Shown here in pieces: positions 1 to 6,513 of a stretch of 64,000 nt of DNA (position 1 is the stretch's first letter; each line of letters opens with the position of its first letter). The translations under genes were made by a program, and so were the position numbers. Source of the DNA: JAHEZL01 sp046074525 (GTDB lineage Bacteria > Bacteroidota > Bacteroidia > Flavobacteriales_C > GCA-002722245); NCBI GenBank assembly GCA_046074525.1, contig JBJTOK010000052.1, positions 1 to 64,000 of the forward strand, written 5' to 3'. The notes beneath the pieces are model-generated. The model saw nothing but the letters and a program-made list of their open reading frames with translations. It did not search any database and was not told the origin of the DNA.

Positions 1-394
1 CATTCTTTGAAAACAGGATTGATATAATACCCGCAATATTGTTGTTAATGTCTTTAATCAATATTTCAAGGGAAATGATTTCACCCATTGTAAGGGTATC
101 GAATGGCTTCAAAGTATATTGGTCTTCACCTAACTTGAAATCATTCGTTATATCCTTCGGTAATGATTGAGAGGTAATAAACCCAAGTGCATCAACAATA
201 AGTTTGGTTTGATGTGAGGGTATTTTAAAAAGTACATCTTTGGGTAGTTCGGTTAAGATTTCCAACATTGAAAAGATGTAATCCACTTTGTCCGACACAT
301 CGAGTTTTGAAAGGCGTTGAAACTGGCTTATAGTTACCTCATTCCAAGTTTCGGGTAGTGAATATTCCGCTTCGTTTAATACAATAGTTACCAT
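1..394 (-). CDS. Phage-like structural or assembly protein, partial
   Basis: An open frame runs from an ATG at 394 leftwards off the window, giving 131 visible codons with no stop. The protein begins MVTIVLNEAEYSLPETWNEV and continues with a helical, charged region. The opening (a short beta strand, then LPETWNE and a helical part) resembles small tail-assembly or chaperone-like proteins of Bacteroidota phages, but I cannot name a family with certainty. It lies on the same strand as the terminase genes at 3637-5337, as if it were a later gene of the same packaging and structural set, with the plus-strand block 447-3640 lying between. The end of the gene is not visible. Confidence 0.6.
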   Translation of the reverse strand, partial: MVTIVLNEAEYSLPETWNEVTISQFQRLSKLDVSDKVDYIFSMLEILTELPKDVLFKIPSHQTKLIVDALGFITSQSLPKDITNDFKLGEDQYTLKPFDTLTMGEIISLEILIKDINNNIAGIISILFSKN

Positions 395-411
395 ACAACT
401 ATAAATATTAA

Positions 412-442
412 TTGGGTAAAGCCTGTTTATTCGATATATTTG
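412..442 (+). promoter_or_regulatory. Bacteroidota-type promoter next to a start codon
   Basis: TTG at 412-414 and TATATTTG at 435-442 are separated by 20 bases. This matches the Bacteroidota primary sigma consensus TTTG-N19-21-TAnnTTTG. The ATG at 447 follows after four bases, so transcription would start at or very near the start codon, which suggests a leaderless message. Confidence 0.5.
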
Positions 443-446
443 AAGT

Positions 447-677
447 ATGACATACCAAGAAAAATACACAGAGTTGAAAGATGACTTTCAAAAGAAAAGC
501 GATAAGTTCTATAAACTGGATAAAGAAATCAGTTCGGTAAATGGATTTCTAGGCGGTTTACCTTTTGAATATTTTAACGCATTTAGTGAATTACAAGAGG
601 CTCAAAAGCAATATTTATACTTTCTTCAGCACTTACCTAAAAATGTAAATCCTAACGAAAATGTAGATTTCCATTAA
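447..677 (+). CDS. Small helical protein of unknown function
   Basis: A 76-residue protein, charged and probably mostly helical, with Lys/Asp/Glu-rich first 30 residues (MTYQEKYTELKDDFQKK) that look like a short coiled coil, followed by a Gly-Leu-Pro turn and a second helix. There is no signal peptide or membrane segment. I do not recognise a family. It is divergent from the phage-like gene at 1-394, and a good promoter (412-442) lies directly in front of it. That makes it a believable independently transcribed accessory gene of the island. Confidence 0.5.
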   Translation: MTYQEKYTELKDDFQKKSDKFYKLDKEISSVNGFLGGLPFEYFNAFSELQEAQKQYLYFLQHLPKNVNPNENVDFH

Positions 678-686
678 ACTTTAGTA

Positions 687-817
687 TTTTCGGGCTGTTG
701 GTAACACTTAGGAATCCAAAAAGGCACTGGGTTCAAATCCTATTAGAATTGAAATTTATTTTCAAACCCGTTGAATTTATTGAGGTTTAATAAAATTGTG
801 TAGCAAAAGTGTAGCAA
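687..817 (+). repeat. tRNA-like remnant followed by a GTGTAGCAA arm; inverted relative of the tRNA-Lys end block
   Basis: CTGGGTTCAAATCC at 727-740 is identical over 14 bases to the T-arm of the tRNA-Lys gene at 7275-7347. Weaker resemblance to the D-arm is seen around 687-703. After 57 bases comes GTGTAGCAAAAGTGTAGCAA at 798-817. The tRNA-Lys gene has the same layout: its T-arm is followed after 58 bases by a 19/20 copy of that sequence at 7208-7227, on the other strand. The remnant cannot fold as a working tRNA, because its acceptor and anticodon stems do not pair. I infer a decayed tRNA 3' end plus integration-arm sequence, in inverted orientation to the right-hand block. Confidence 0.5.
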
Positions 818-820
818 TAC

Positions 821-1122
821 AATTTAGTTTATACTATTTCACCAATAGAAATCCAACTCATTTATACAATTTAGTTCACACTATTTCGCCAATACAATTT
901 TGGTTCGCTAAAGAAAATTAGTGGCTCTTATTTCATTTATACAATTTCCGACCGCTTACAGAAATTAGTTCAAACTAATTTGCCAATAGAAATCCTAACC
1001 ATTTATACAATTTAGTTGTGCTTATTTTTCTAATAGAAATACCGACCGCCAACAGAAATTAGTAAGCCTTGTTTTTCCAATACAATTTTGGTTCACCAAC
1101 AGAAATTAGTTTGTACTAATTC
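821..1122. repeat. Seven copies of an imperfect dyad, AAATTAGT-N4-ACTAATTT type
   Basis: Within a 650-base gap (678-1340) without genes, seven copies of a 20-base imperfect palindrome occur at about 821-840, 868-887, 915-934, 962-981, 1009-1028, 1056-1076 and 1103-1122. The spacing is 47 bases each time. The copy at 962-981 is a perfect dyad with 9-base arms and a 2-base centre; the others keep one half better than the other. Many copies are followed by a short CCAATAGAAAT or CCAATACAATTT tail, and TATACAATTT or ACAGAAATT often comes before. The regular 47-base period argues for a real array. It could bind an integrase, replication initiator or repressor; no CRISPR-like unique spacers are seen. 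Confidence 0.6.
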
Positions 1123-1290
1123 GCTAATGAAATCTAAGGTTTCACTACAAATTTCACCAAATTAAATTATGCTATTTTTCTGAAATCCTTATATAATAAG
1201 GGATTGCGAAGCTTTGCGAAATAAAATATTGATTAAAACGGTGTCATTGTTAAGGAATTTATCAGCTTTTTAGGGGTAAATGAATAGAAT

Positions 1291-1324
1291 TTTTTGCTTT
1301 ATTAAAAAAAGGCATATATGTTCG
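1291..1324 (+). promoter_or_regulatory. Promoter of the plus-strand accessory block
   Basis: TTTTTG at 1291-1296 and TATGTTCG at 1317-1324 are 20 bases apart, seven of eight bases matching TAnnTTTG. The first gene of the block starts at 1341. The rest of 1123-1290 is AT-rich and shows nothing else I can name. Confidence 0.45.
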
Positions 1325-1340
1325 TACAAAACCATTTAAA

Positions 1341-1745
1341 ATGAGTACAAAAGAAAACATTGAAATCATTACAAAAGCGATTGAAGTTTGTAATCAAACT
1401 ATTAGGGGGATTAATAATATGATAAAGCTAGGAAATACTAATCCCCTAAATATTCAAATACTTAATGATTTAAACATTAGAAATAGAGAATTAGAAAATA
1501 AGTTAATCGAATTAACCGAACCCGAAGCAGAATATTTGAATATCACTGATGAAACAATTTCAAAACTAGAAATTGGTACTTGGGTGCGAGAGAATACAAC
1601 CTTAGATAAATATTTAATTGTCAATTGTAAACCTGTTGAACTGGGTTATGAACTAAATTTTGACGGAGTTGAGGGACACCCGAATATTAGAGCATTTGTG
1701 AGAAAAGATGTTTTAATTAAAAATTTTATGTTAAAAGTAAAATAG
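1341..1745 (+). CDS. Helical protein with C-terminal ITDxTIxxxxxGxWVR domain (paralogue 1 of 3)
   Basis: A 134-residue soluble protein. Residues 1-60 are helical and charged. Residues 67-134 form a small beta-rich domain that begins NITDETISKLEIGTWVRENT and ends VRKDVLIKNFMLKVK. The same domain makes up nearly all of the proteins at 2804-3016 and 3407-3640, which share the order (I/V)T(D/G)xT, a Gly-x-x-V(R/K) turn, a central Tyr-x-(I/L) strand, and a final V-x-x-(D/E)-x-L(I/L) segment. I do not recognise the family; the pattern suggests a small SH3-like or KOW-like barrel. It is the first gene of the plus-strand accessory block. Confidence 0.6.
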   Translation: MSTKENIEIITKAIEVCNQTIRGINNMIKLGNTNPLNIQILNDLNIRNRELENKLIELTEPEAEYLNITDETISKLEIGTWVRENTTLDKYLIVNCKPVELGYELNFDGVEGHPNIRAFVRKDVLIKNFMLKVK

Positions 1746-1779
1746 ATATGTATTTTAGTGCCTCAACAAATTCAATCAA

Positions 1780-2214
1780 ATGAAAATTCATTTATTACAA
1801 GCCCAAGCGGGCACTAATATTTACGGTTATATATTCTTTGCCCTATTAATAATTGTTCCTGTAATTATTATTTACGCTATCAATAAATCCTTAAAGAAAA
1901 AAGGTAGCAGTATAAAGGATAAACTAAGTATTTTAATAAAAAAACCCGCTTATTTACTTATTCCTTCGGGGTTGGCATTATTCCTAATGCTTAGTTTTCA
2001 TTTTGTTTATGATGGAAATGAATTTCATTTTTTAGCAAAAGATAATTTAACCTTTAAAGATACATTCATAGGTGAAAGGGATATTGAAATGATAATAAAC
2101 CGATACAATGAAGCAAATGTTTTGGATAAAGTGGAAATGAGAAAAGAAAGCCTACACAAAAAATTACATGAAGAAGGGATATTAGGCTGGGTCGAAAAAG
2201 ATAAATCGAAATAA
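1780..2214 (+). CDS. Membrane protein of unknown function with two membrane segments
   Basis: A 144-residue protein with two hydrophobic stretches, about residues 16-36 (IYGYIFFALLIIVPVIIIY) and 56-74 (AYLLIPSGLALFLMLSFHF), separated by a lysine-rich loop that is probably cytoplasmic. The last 65 residues are soluble and charged, with a helix around RDIEMIINRYNEAN. No family is recognised. It starts 34 bases after the preceding gene and 16 bases before the TM2-type gene, so the three could be one transcript. Confidence 0.55.
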   Translation: MKIHLLQAQAGTNIYGYIFFALLIIVPVIIIYAINKSLKKKGSSIKDKLSILIKKPAYLLIPSGLALFLMLSFHFVYDGNEFHFLAKDNLTFKDTFIGERDIEMIINRYNEANVLDKVEMRKESLHKKLHEEGILGWVEKDKSK

Positions 2215-2230
2215 TTAAATACAATTCAAA

Positions 2231-2455
2231 ATGAAATCAAAAACAGTAGCTTACGTATTATGGTTCTTTTTAGGGTGGCTTTCATTACACCGTTTCTACG
2301 TAAATAAAGTGCCAACCGCAATTATTTATTTAATCACAGGTCAGCTTTTTGGGATTGGTTGGGTAATAGATTTATTTCTAGTTCCAAGTATGGTTAATAG
2401 CTATAATACTAAACAGCAATCCGAACTTTATAAAACAATGGCTTCAAACAGATAA
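2231..2455 (+). CDS. TM2-domain membrane protein
   Basis: A 74-residue protein matching the TM2 family: a first membrane helix (VAYVLWFFLGWLSLHRFYV), the usual Gly-x-x-x-x-HRFY turn, and a second helix ending in a Trp-x-x-Asp segment (GIGWVIDLFLVPSMV). The family is widespread in bacteria and its function is mostly unknown. In many Bacteroidota, TM2 genes sit in accessory regions, as here. Only a short polar tail (residues 57-74) follows the second helix. Confidence 0.8.
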   Translation: MKSKTVAYVLWFFLGWLSLHRFYVNKVPTAIIYLITGQLFGIGWVIDLFLVPSMVNSYNTKQQSELYKTMASNR

Positions 2456-2465
2456 TTAAACGGTT

Positions 2466-2687
2466 TTAGTTTAATATTTCACTTTTAAAAGTTCCGTTCG
2501 CTAAACAATACAAAATAGCTGTTTTATTAGCGGGTGTAGTTTGACGAAGTTGTAAAATAGCATCTGTTTTTGTTTTGCTCTGTAAAGCAGTCGGGGAAAA
2601 ATACATTTTGTTTTTTTCCAATTCTTCGGGTGTAAGTACTTTATTATTTAAAATGTACTTTACGATTACGTTGTTATTTGTTTCCAT
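2466..2687 (-). CDS. Small protein of unknown function
   Basis: A 73-residue soluble protein beginning METNNNVIVKYILNNK. It has a short N-terminal strand, then LTPEELEKNKMYFSPTALQ and a helical C-terminal half. I do not recognise it. Support for it being real comes from a near-perfect promoter directly upstream on the minus strand (2700-2732). It is convergent with the TM2 gene, with only ten bases between their ends. Confidence 0.5.
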   Translation of the reverse strand: METNNNVIVKYILNNKVLTPEELEKNKMYFSPTALQSKTKTDAILQLRQTTPANKTAILYCLANGTFKSEILN

Positions 2688-2699
2688 AGTTTTTTATTT

Positions 2700-2732
2700 C
2701 AAAGGTAATTCCCAGTTAGATTTAATTGCAAA
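2700..2732 (-). promoter_or_regulatory. Consensus promoter for the minus-strand small gene
   Basis: Read on the minus strand, TTTG (2732-2729) and TACCTTTG (2707-2700) are separated by 21 bases. TACCTTTG fits TAnnTTTG exactly. The start codon at 2687 follows after 12 bases. Confidence 0.55.
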
Positions 2733-2803
2733 TATTTGAACGGAAAGTATTTCACAAAAATTAAACAAAACCGTATCTTTATTTCACAAAATTATTAAGC
2801 TAT

Positions 2804-3016
2804 ATGTTTGAAGATGTTACAGGTAAAACAAAAATTGGGCGTGGCTCAATTGTGAAAAGTAAAAAGAATGGTGAAGTTTATGAATTGGGGGACTTCGTTA
2901 TACAAGCGGGCGGTTTTGAAATTCTTTATAAAGGGCAAACACATCGTTCAACAGGCGTTTTGTTATTTGTTCGTCCCGAAGATTTATTATTAAACTACCA
3001 AGTAAAGGTTGGGTAA
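2804..3016 (+). CDS. Single-domain accessory protein (paralogue 2 of 3)
   Basis: A 70-residue protein consisting almost only of the small domain described for 1341-1745. It opens with VTGKTKIGRGSIVKSKKNGE, has a central YELGDFVIQAGGFEI strand pair, and ends with VRPEDLLLNYQVKVG. It aligns by eye with the C-terminus of the protein at 1341-1745 and with the one at 3407-3640, but is clearly diverged from both. Function unknown; the fold may be a small beta barrel. It lies 12 bases before the next gene. Confidence 0.55.
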   Translation: MFEDVTGKTKIGRGSIVKSKKNGEVYELGDFVIQAGGFEILYKGQTHRSTGVLLFVRPEDLLLNYQVKVG

Positions 3017-3027
3017 TCAATTATTGT

Positions 3028-3405
3028 ATGAATCGGAACGAACAATTTAAAAAGGACAGAAAATTATTTTTCATAATTCTTTTAGTTGGAATCCCTTTAG
3101 GGGTTATTCTAATAAAATTCATAAACAAACAGGAGGACGTGGAAACTGATAAATACATTGCCTATCGTTGTGCGATGAATACAGTTGATGGGGAATTAGT
3201 TGCACCCTCACAGGCAAAATATGCAGAAGTTAGAAATTCAGAAGTTGAAAGAATTGAAAAAGGAGTATATAAAATAAATTCTTACGTCGATGCACCAAAT
3301 AGAATGGGTGTAATGGTAAGACTTAATTTTAGCTGCGTTGTAAAACTTAATACTCCCGAAAAAGATAGATGTGTAACCGAAGATTTATATATTTCAGAAA
3401 ATTAA
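3028..3405 (+). CDS. Membrane-anchored protein of unknown function
   Basis: A 125-residue protein with one membrane segment near the N-terminus (about residues 12-30, KLFFIILLVGIPLGVILIKF), then a soluble domain on the far side. That domain carries VYKINSYVDAPNRMGVMVRLNFSCVVK. A similar VxSxVDAxNxxGxxVRxxFxCxV pattern is common at the C-terminus of many bacterial envelope proteins of unknown function; this is recalled, not searched. Three cysteines (two in the C-terminal part) could form a disulfide outside the cell. It touches the next gene, with one base between. Confidence 0.55.
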   Translation: MNRNEQFKKDRKLFFIILLVGIPLGVILIKFINKQEDVETDKYIAYRCAMNTVDGELVAPSQAKYAEVRNSEVERIEKGVYKINSYVDAPNRMGVMVRLNFSCVVKLNTPEKDRCVTEDLYISEN

Positions 3406-3406
3406 A

Positions 3407-3640
3407 ATGTACCTAGATATTACCGATAAAACGATACTTAAACAAGGCGACTGGGTTAGAAATAAGAAGTTTCGACACGAATACGAAATAGATAGTTATT
3501 TACCACATGAGAGGGCGTATTTAGTTAGGGTTCAAGGTAAAGAACAGGGAAGGCATCATATACCATTTATTCCAGTTGATAAGTTAATTTCAGATTACGA
3601 ATTTACTAGAGAAAATACCGAATTGTACCCCCAATATTAA
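3407..3640 (+). CDS. Single-domain accessory protein (paralogue 3 of 3)
   Basis: A 77-residue protein beginning with DITDKTILKQGDWVRNKK, which matches the same segment of the protein at 1341-1745 (ITDETISKLEIGTWVREN). It continues with EYEIDSYL and ends with VDKLISDYEF and a short polar tail. With 1341-1745 and 2804-3016 it forms a local paralogous set in one block. Function unknown. Its 3' end overlaps the 3' end of the terminase gene by four bases on the opposite strand. Confidence 0.55.
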   Translation: MYLDITDKTILKQGDWVRNKKFRHEYEIDSYLPHERAYLVRVQGKEQGRHHIPFIPVDKLISDYEFTRENTELYPQY

Positions 3641-4857
3641 AACCAAGCTAGACTAATCCCTTTGTGTTTGAATTTATTTAAACTCTCGACCGCCAAAGCC
3701 AAACTTATTACCGTGTCATCATGTGCGCCCGCTCCTTTGAATCCCAACTTTCCACTGGGTGTTATGTAGGCTATGAAATCGTTTAATTGATTGATAAGTG
3801 TTTTATCATTCAAAAGCTTAATTTCTCTTGAACTAAATCGGGTTATTAGATTTGCTATTATTTCTTGTTTGGTATCGTTCGTTGTGGTGAATGGGTGCAA
3901 TTTGTTAGAGGCGTATTTCTGCTTTAGAATGTGATAAATCGGCATACCCAAGCCGTTGGTTTCAATCACACATTTGATTACGTTGTAGCGATTTAATACG
4001 GTCAAAATACGGTTGGTAAGTTCGGGTGTTTCTTTCCCTGTGAACTGGTCTAACCAAATCATTTCACCTTTATCATTGATTACTGTAATAACGGTGCTAT
4101 CCTTTTTAAGACCAATATCTATCCCAACATATACTTTCCCGCTGTAATACTCTTGTGGTTGAGCGGTTGTTAATTCGTTGATATTGCTGAAACAACTTGC
4201 AGCATCAATAAAAGCACCCTCGAACTCTTGCCTAAACATATCAACAGGCATTGAGTTGCGAAAGGTTTCGATTAGGTCAATACTGATATATGGGGAATCC
4301 AAATAAGTAATGATGTTTGAATAGTAATCTTTATTGTATTGGTCTTGTCCTCTTTGGTAATAGTCGTAAAACCAGTTCTTACCCTTTGGGGTGGAGGTCA
4401 TTAATAACTGGGCTTCCTTTTTAGTAAGAAGCATCGGTAATAATACTTCTTCAATAATATCCTGTTGGATAAAGGCAGCTTCATCAATAACCATTTTATC
4501 AACGCTTGCACCTCTTAATGAATCTTTTGAGGCTGCCGATTTAAAAACGATTTGTGAGCCGTTGAATAGAGAAATTGTAATATCACCCAAAGCGTTGGTG
4601 TTATGTTTTGCAAGCTTTGAGTTCTTTAAGGCATTGATAATATTCTTTGCGAATGTTTTGGATTGCGAGGCGGTAGGTGATACGCACCAATAAACGCCTT
4701 TCTTTTCCAATGACCATTTAATTAATTGCCACTGGGCTAAGAATGTTTTACCTGACTGGCGACCGCCATTTACAATGGTGAATTTGACCCCGCTATTTAT
4801 TGCGGCGTGAATTTCCTTTTGTTTTTCGTGTGGTGTGTAGTCAAGTTTAATATTCAC
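3637..4857 (-). CDS. terL: Phage terminase large subunit
   Basis: A 406-residue protein with the full layout of a terminase large subunit, the motor that packs phage DNA. The ATPase part has a Walker A-like GGRQSGKT at residues 31-38, a Walker B with acidic pair KMVIDEAAF at 121-129, and a coupling motif MTSTPKGKNWFYDYY near 153-167. The RNase H-like nuclease has D247 in VGIDIGLKKDST, E299 in CVIETNG, and D380/D381 in GAHDDTVISLA. Length is normal. It follows the small subunit directly. The genes expected next, portal and head, are not downstream: a plus-strand block ends against it instead. Confidence 0.93.
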   Translation of the reverse strand: MNIKLDYTPHEKQKEIHAAINSGVKFTIVNGGRQSGKTFLAQWQLIKWSLEKKGVYWCVSPTASQSKTFAKNIINALKNSKLAKHNTNALGDITISLFNGSQIVFKSAASKDSLRGASVDKMVIDEAAFIQQDIIEEVLLPMLLTKKEAQLLMTSTPKGKNWFYDYYQRGQDQYNKDYYSNIITYLDSPYISIDLIETFRNSMPVDMFRQEFEGAFIDAASCFSNINELTTAQPQEYYSGKVYVGIDIGLKKDSTVITVINDKGEMIWLDQFTGKETPELTNRILTVLNRYNVIKCVIETNGLGMPIYHILKQKYASNKLHPFTTTNDTKQEIIANLITRFSSREIKLLNDKTLINQLNDFIAYITPSGKLGFKGAGAHDDTVISLALAVESLNKFKHKGISLAWF

Positions 4858-5337
4858 TTAATCGGTTAGTAAATTGGGTGTTTCATCGGTTGAATCGTTG
4901 AAACTTATCTTAATGTCGCCGCTATGGTTCAAATCAATCTTTTGGGTGTCTTGCCAACCGTAGTTACTTTTTAAATTGAATATCATCGCAACTTGGTTTC
5001 GATTAGTAAAAAGTGTTTCAGAACAAAAGGCTTCAATTCTTTTTTTGGCTTTGGCAATCACTTCAGAAAATTTATATTCTGTGGTATCATGTTTTCCGTG
5101 AGCGTAATTGTACCAAGTTTGGTCGGTTACATCAACGAAGTAAACCAAAGACTGTATTGTTAAAGGTTTGATGTTGGTGTAATATATTTTTCCTTCTTCG
5201 TCTTTTTCGGCTTTGTAGCAACTTGAAAAGTAGTTATCAATTGCCGTTTGCAGGTCTTCGGGTGTTTTAAATTTCATACGGTGGTGTATTCCTTCTTCAT
5301 TAAATATTTGTGGGTTCTTATTGTGGTTTTCTCCCAT
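4858..5337 (-). CDS. terS: Phage terminase small subunit, DNA-packaging gp3-like
   Basis: A 159-residue protein next to the large subunit; its stop is immediately followed by the terL start. The segment FKTPEDLQTAIDNYFSSCY, then IQSLVYFVDVTDQTWYNY and AKKRIEAFCSETLFT, followed by a region ending GWQDTQKIDLNHSGDIKISF, is the pattern of the gp3-type packaging proteins of Bacteroidota phages. These recognise the DNA to be packed and recruit the large subunit. The C-terminal tail probably makes that contact. Both position and sequence support the call. Confidence 0.85.
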   Translation of the reverse strand: MGENHNKNPQIFNEEGIHHRMKFKTPEDLQTAIDNYFSSCYKAEKDEEGKIYYTNIKPLTIQSLVYFVDVTDQTWYNYAHGKHDTTEYKFSEVIAKAKKRIEAFCSETLFTNRNQVAMIFNLKSNYGWQDTQKIDLNHSGDIKISFNDSTDETPNLLTD

Positions 5338-5338
5338 G

Positions 5339-5488
5339 TTATTTAAGTTTTATTTCGTAATCCAATAGATAAGCTTTGAGGGCTTGGATATTATTATTGT
5401 TAATGCCTTTTTCTTCGGCTTGTTGAACATAAAGCTTAATGGCTTGGTATTGTTCCGCTGTGGTTATTATCTCAGGTTTATATCCCAT
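5339..5488 (-). CDS. Small phage-type protein, 49 residues
   Basis: A short frame between the small terminase gene and the gene at 5490. It runs from an ATG at 5488 to a TAA at 5339-5341, one base before the terS start. The product begins MGYKPEIITTAEQYQAIK and is helical and charged, with an asparagine-rich turn. No family is recognised. It fills the only gap in an otherwise close-packed minus-strand set, which is the main reason to accept it. Confidence 0.5.
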   Translation of the reverse strand: MGYKPEIITTAEQYQAIKLYVQQAEEKGINNNNIQALKAYLLDYEIKLK

Positions 5489-5489
5489 A

Positions 5490-5684
5490 TTAATTGGTGA
5501 AACCTCCCGTTTCGTATTTCATTTGAATTAATCTTATTGCGTTGCCGATTGATGAAGGGCAACTTTTGCAAATAGAAATTGAAGGGTTAATAGTCTTAGC
5601 CCATTTCAAAAGGTTATCAAAGTCGGGTTTACCGCTATAAATTACCCTTTCCAATTCTATTCTTTCGTCTTCTGTAATCTTCAT
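5490..5684 (-). CDS. Small phage-type protein with a CxxC pair
   Basis: A 64-residue protein. A helical N-terminal half (KITEDERIELERVIYSGK) is followed by INPSISICKSCPSSIGNAIRLI, with a CxxC pair at about residues 39-42. Two cysteines alone would not form a standard zinc site unless it dimerises. Function unknown. Its start overlaps the stop of the upstream gene by four bases, typical of translational coupling within the phage set. Confidence 0.55.
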   Translation of the reverse strand: MKITEDERIELERVIYSGKPDFDNLLKWAKTINPSISICKSCPSSIGNAIRLIQMKYETGGFTN

Positions 5685-5929
5685 TGGTTTAAAAATTTAT
5701 CTATAATTGCGGCGGCTAATGCTGCCAATGGTGCTAACAATAAATTTCCGTTGGTCATGGTCAAGAAAGTAAGCGAAGCCCAAAAGGATAAACATTTTAG
5801 GCAGGTCAGAACTTTAACAAATACTTTTGAAATCAAATAAGTTTGGTTCAATTGAATTAACCAAAGCTGTATTGGTTCAATCTGAATGAATAACCAAACC
5901 AAAGGAACTATATAAACTATCGGCATCAC
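5681..5929 (-). CDS. Small membrane protein of the phage set
   Basis: An 82-residue, strongly hydrophobic protein. A first segment covers residues 4-25; a second region has LTCLKCLSFWASLTFL, with a CxxC pair placed just before a membrane helix; a third, Ala/Leu-rich helix lies near the end. Small proteins with a CLKCxSFW-like motif are frequent beside terminase genes of Bacteroidota prophages; this is recalled, and function is not established to my knowledge. A holin role is possible but not shown. Confidence 0.5.
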   Translation of the reverse strand: MMPIVYIVPLVWLFIQIEPIQLWLIQLNQTYLISKVFVKVLTCLKCLSFWASLTFLTMTNGNLLLAPLAALAAAIIDKFLNQ

Positions 5930-5947
5930 TTTAATAAATATGCTTTC

Positions 5948-6502
5948 TTATAGTCTTGTTTCGGCGAAATAAGCCTTTGCGCTTTCTCTTATCGGTAGAT
6001 AATAATTGTACAGGGTTGATAACGGTATCTTGGTTTGTTTACTGATTTCCCTATAAGTAAGATGATTTATGTAGTAGAGTTGGAATAGTTCTTTATCGAA
6101 CCAGTTGAGCGAATTAAGGAAGTTGTTAATCTTATCCTTTAAAGTTATTTGATTGGCTAATGTTATTTCTTCTATTGGTAAAGAGTAACTATAAGTGTCT
6201 TCGTAATATTCAATGGGTTGAGTTTTGGCGGGTCTAACGTATTTTCTGAAGTGTTCCGAACTTTCGGAATGAAAGGAGTTGGTAGCGATACGGGTAACAA
6301 AAAATAGAAAGTCTTTGGTTGTTCCTGTTTGCTGTTTATTCCAAAGGTGGATTGAATTGTTATTAGTTCCTATGGCTACTAATAAATCTTGGTAGGCATC
6401 ATTTGTAAGGGTTTGGTTTCTCACCGTTCGCCAAACAAGTTCCTTATATTGGGAATCTTCATTTACATATTGAAGTACTTGGGTAATTGTTCTTGCGGTC
6501 AT
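5948..6502 (-). CDS. Sigma-70-like or HTH transcription factor of the phage set
   Basis: A 184-residue protein with the layout of a short sigma factor. Residues 1-90 resemble a region-2-like helical bundle (KDFLFFVTRIATNSFHS), then comes a linker with EEITLANQITLKDKIN, and residues about 125-180 form a region-4-like helix-turn-helix (FDKELFQLYYINHLTYREISKQTKIPLSTLYNYY). Phages use such factors to direct host polymerase to late genes. It lies directly ahead of the packaging genes, which fits that role. The region-2 match is weak, so a plain HTH regulator is the main alternative. Confidence 0.65.
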   Translation of the reverse strand: MTARTITQVLQYVNEDSQYKELVWRTVRNQTLTNDAYQDLLVAIGTNNNSIHLWNKQQTGTTKDFLFFVTRIATNSFHSESSEHFRKYVRPAKTQPIEYYEDTYSYSLPIEEITLANQITLKDKINNFLNSLNWFDKELFQLYYINHLTYREISKQTKIPLSTLYNYYLPIRESAKAYFAETRL

Positions 6503-6513
6503 TCATAGTTGTA

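Noticed and set aside
687..752. A functional tRNA gene at the left block
   Set aside because: The T-arm matches, but acceptor and anticodon stems do not pair, so it is at most a remnant.
821..1122. CRISPR array
   Set aside because: The repeats are degenerate palindromes with partly conserved spacers, and there are no cas genes.
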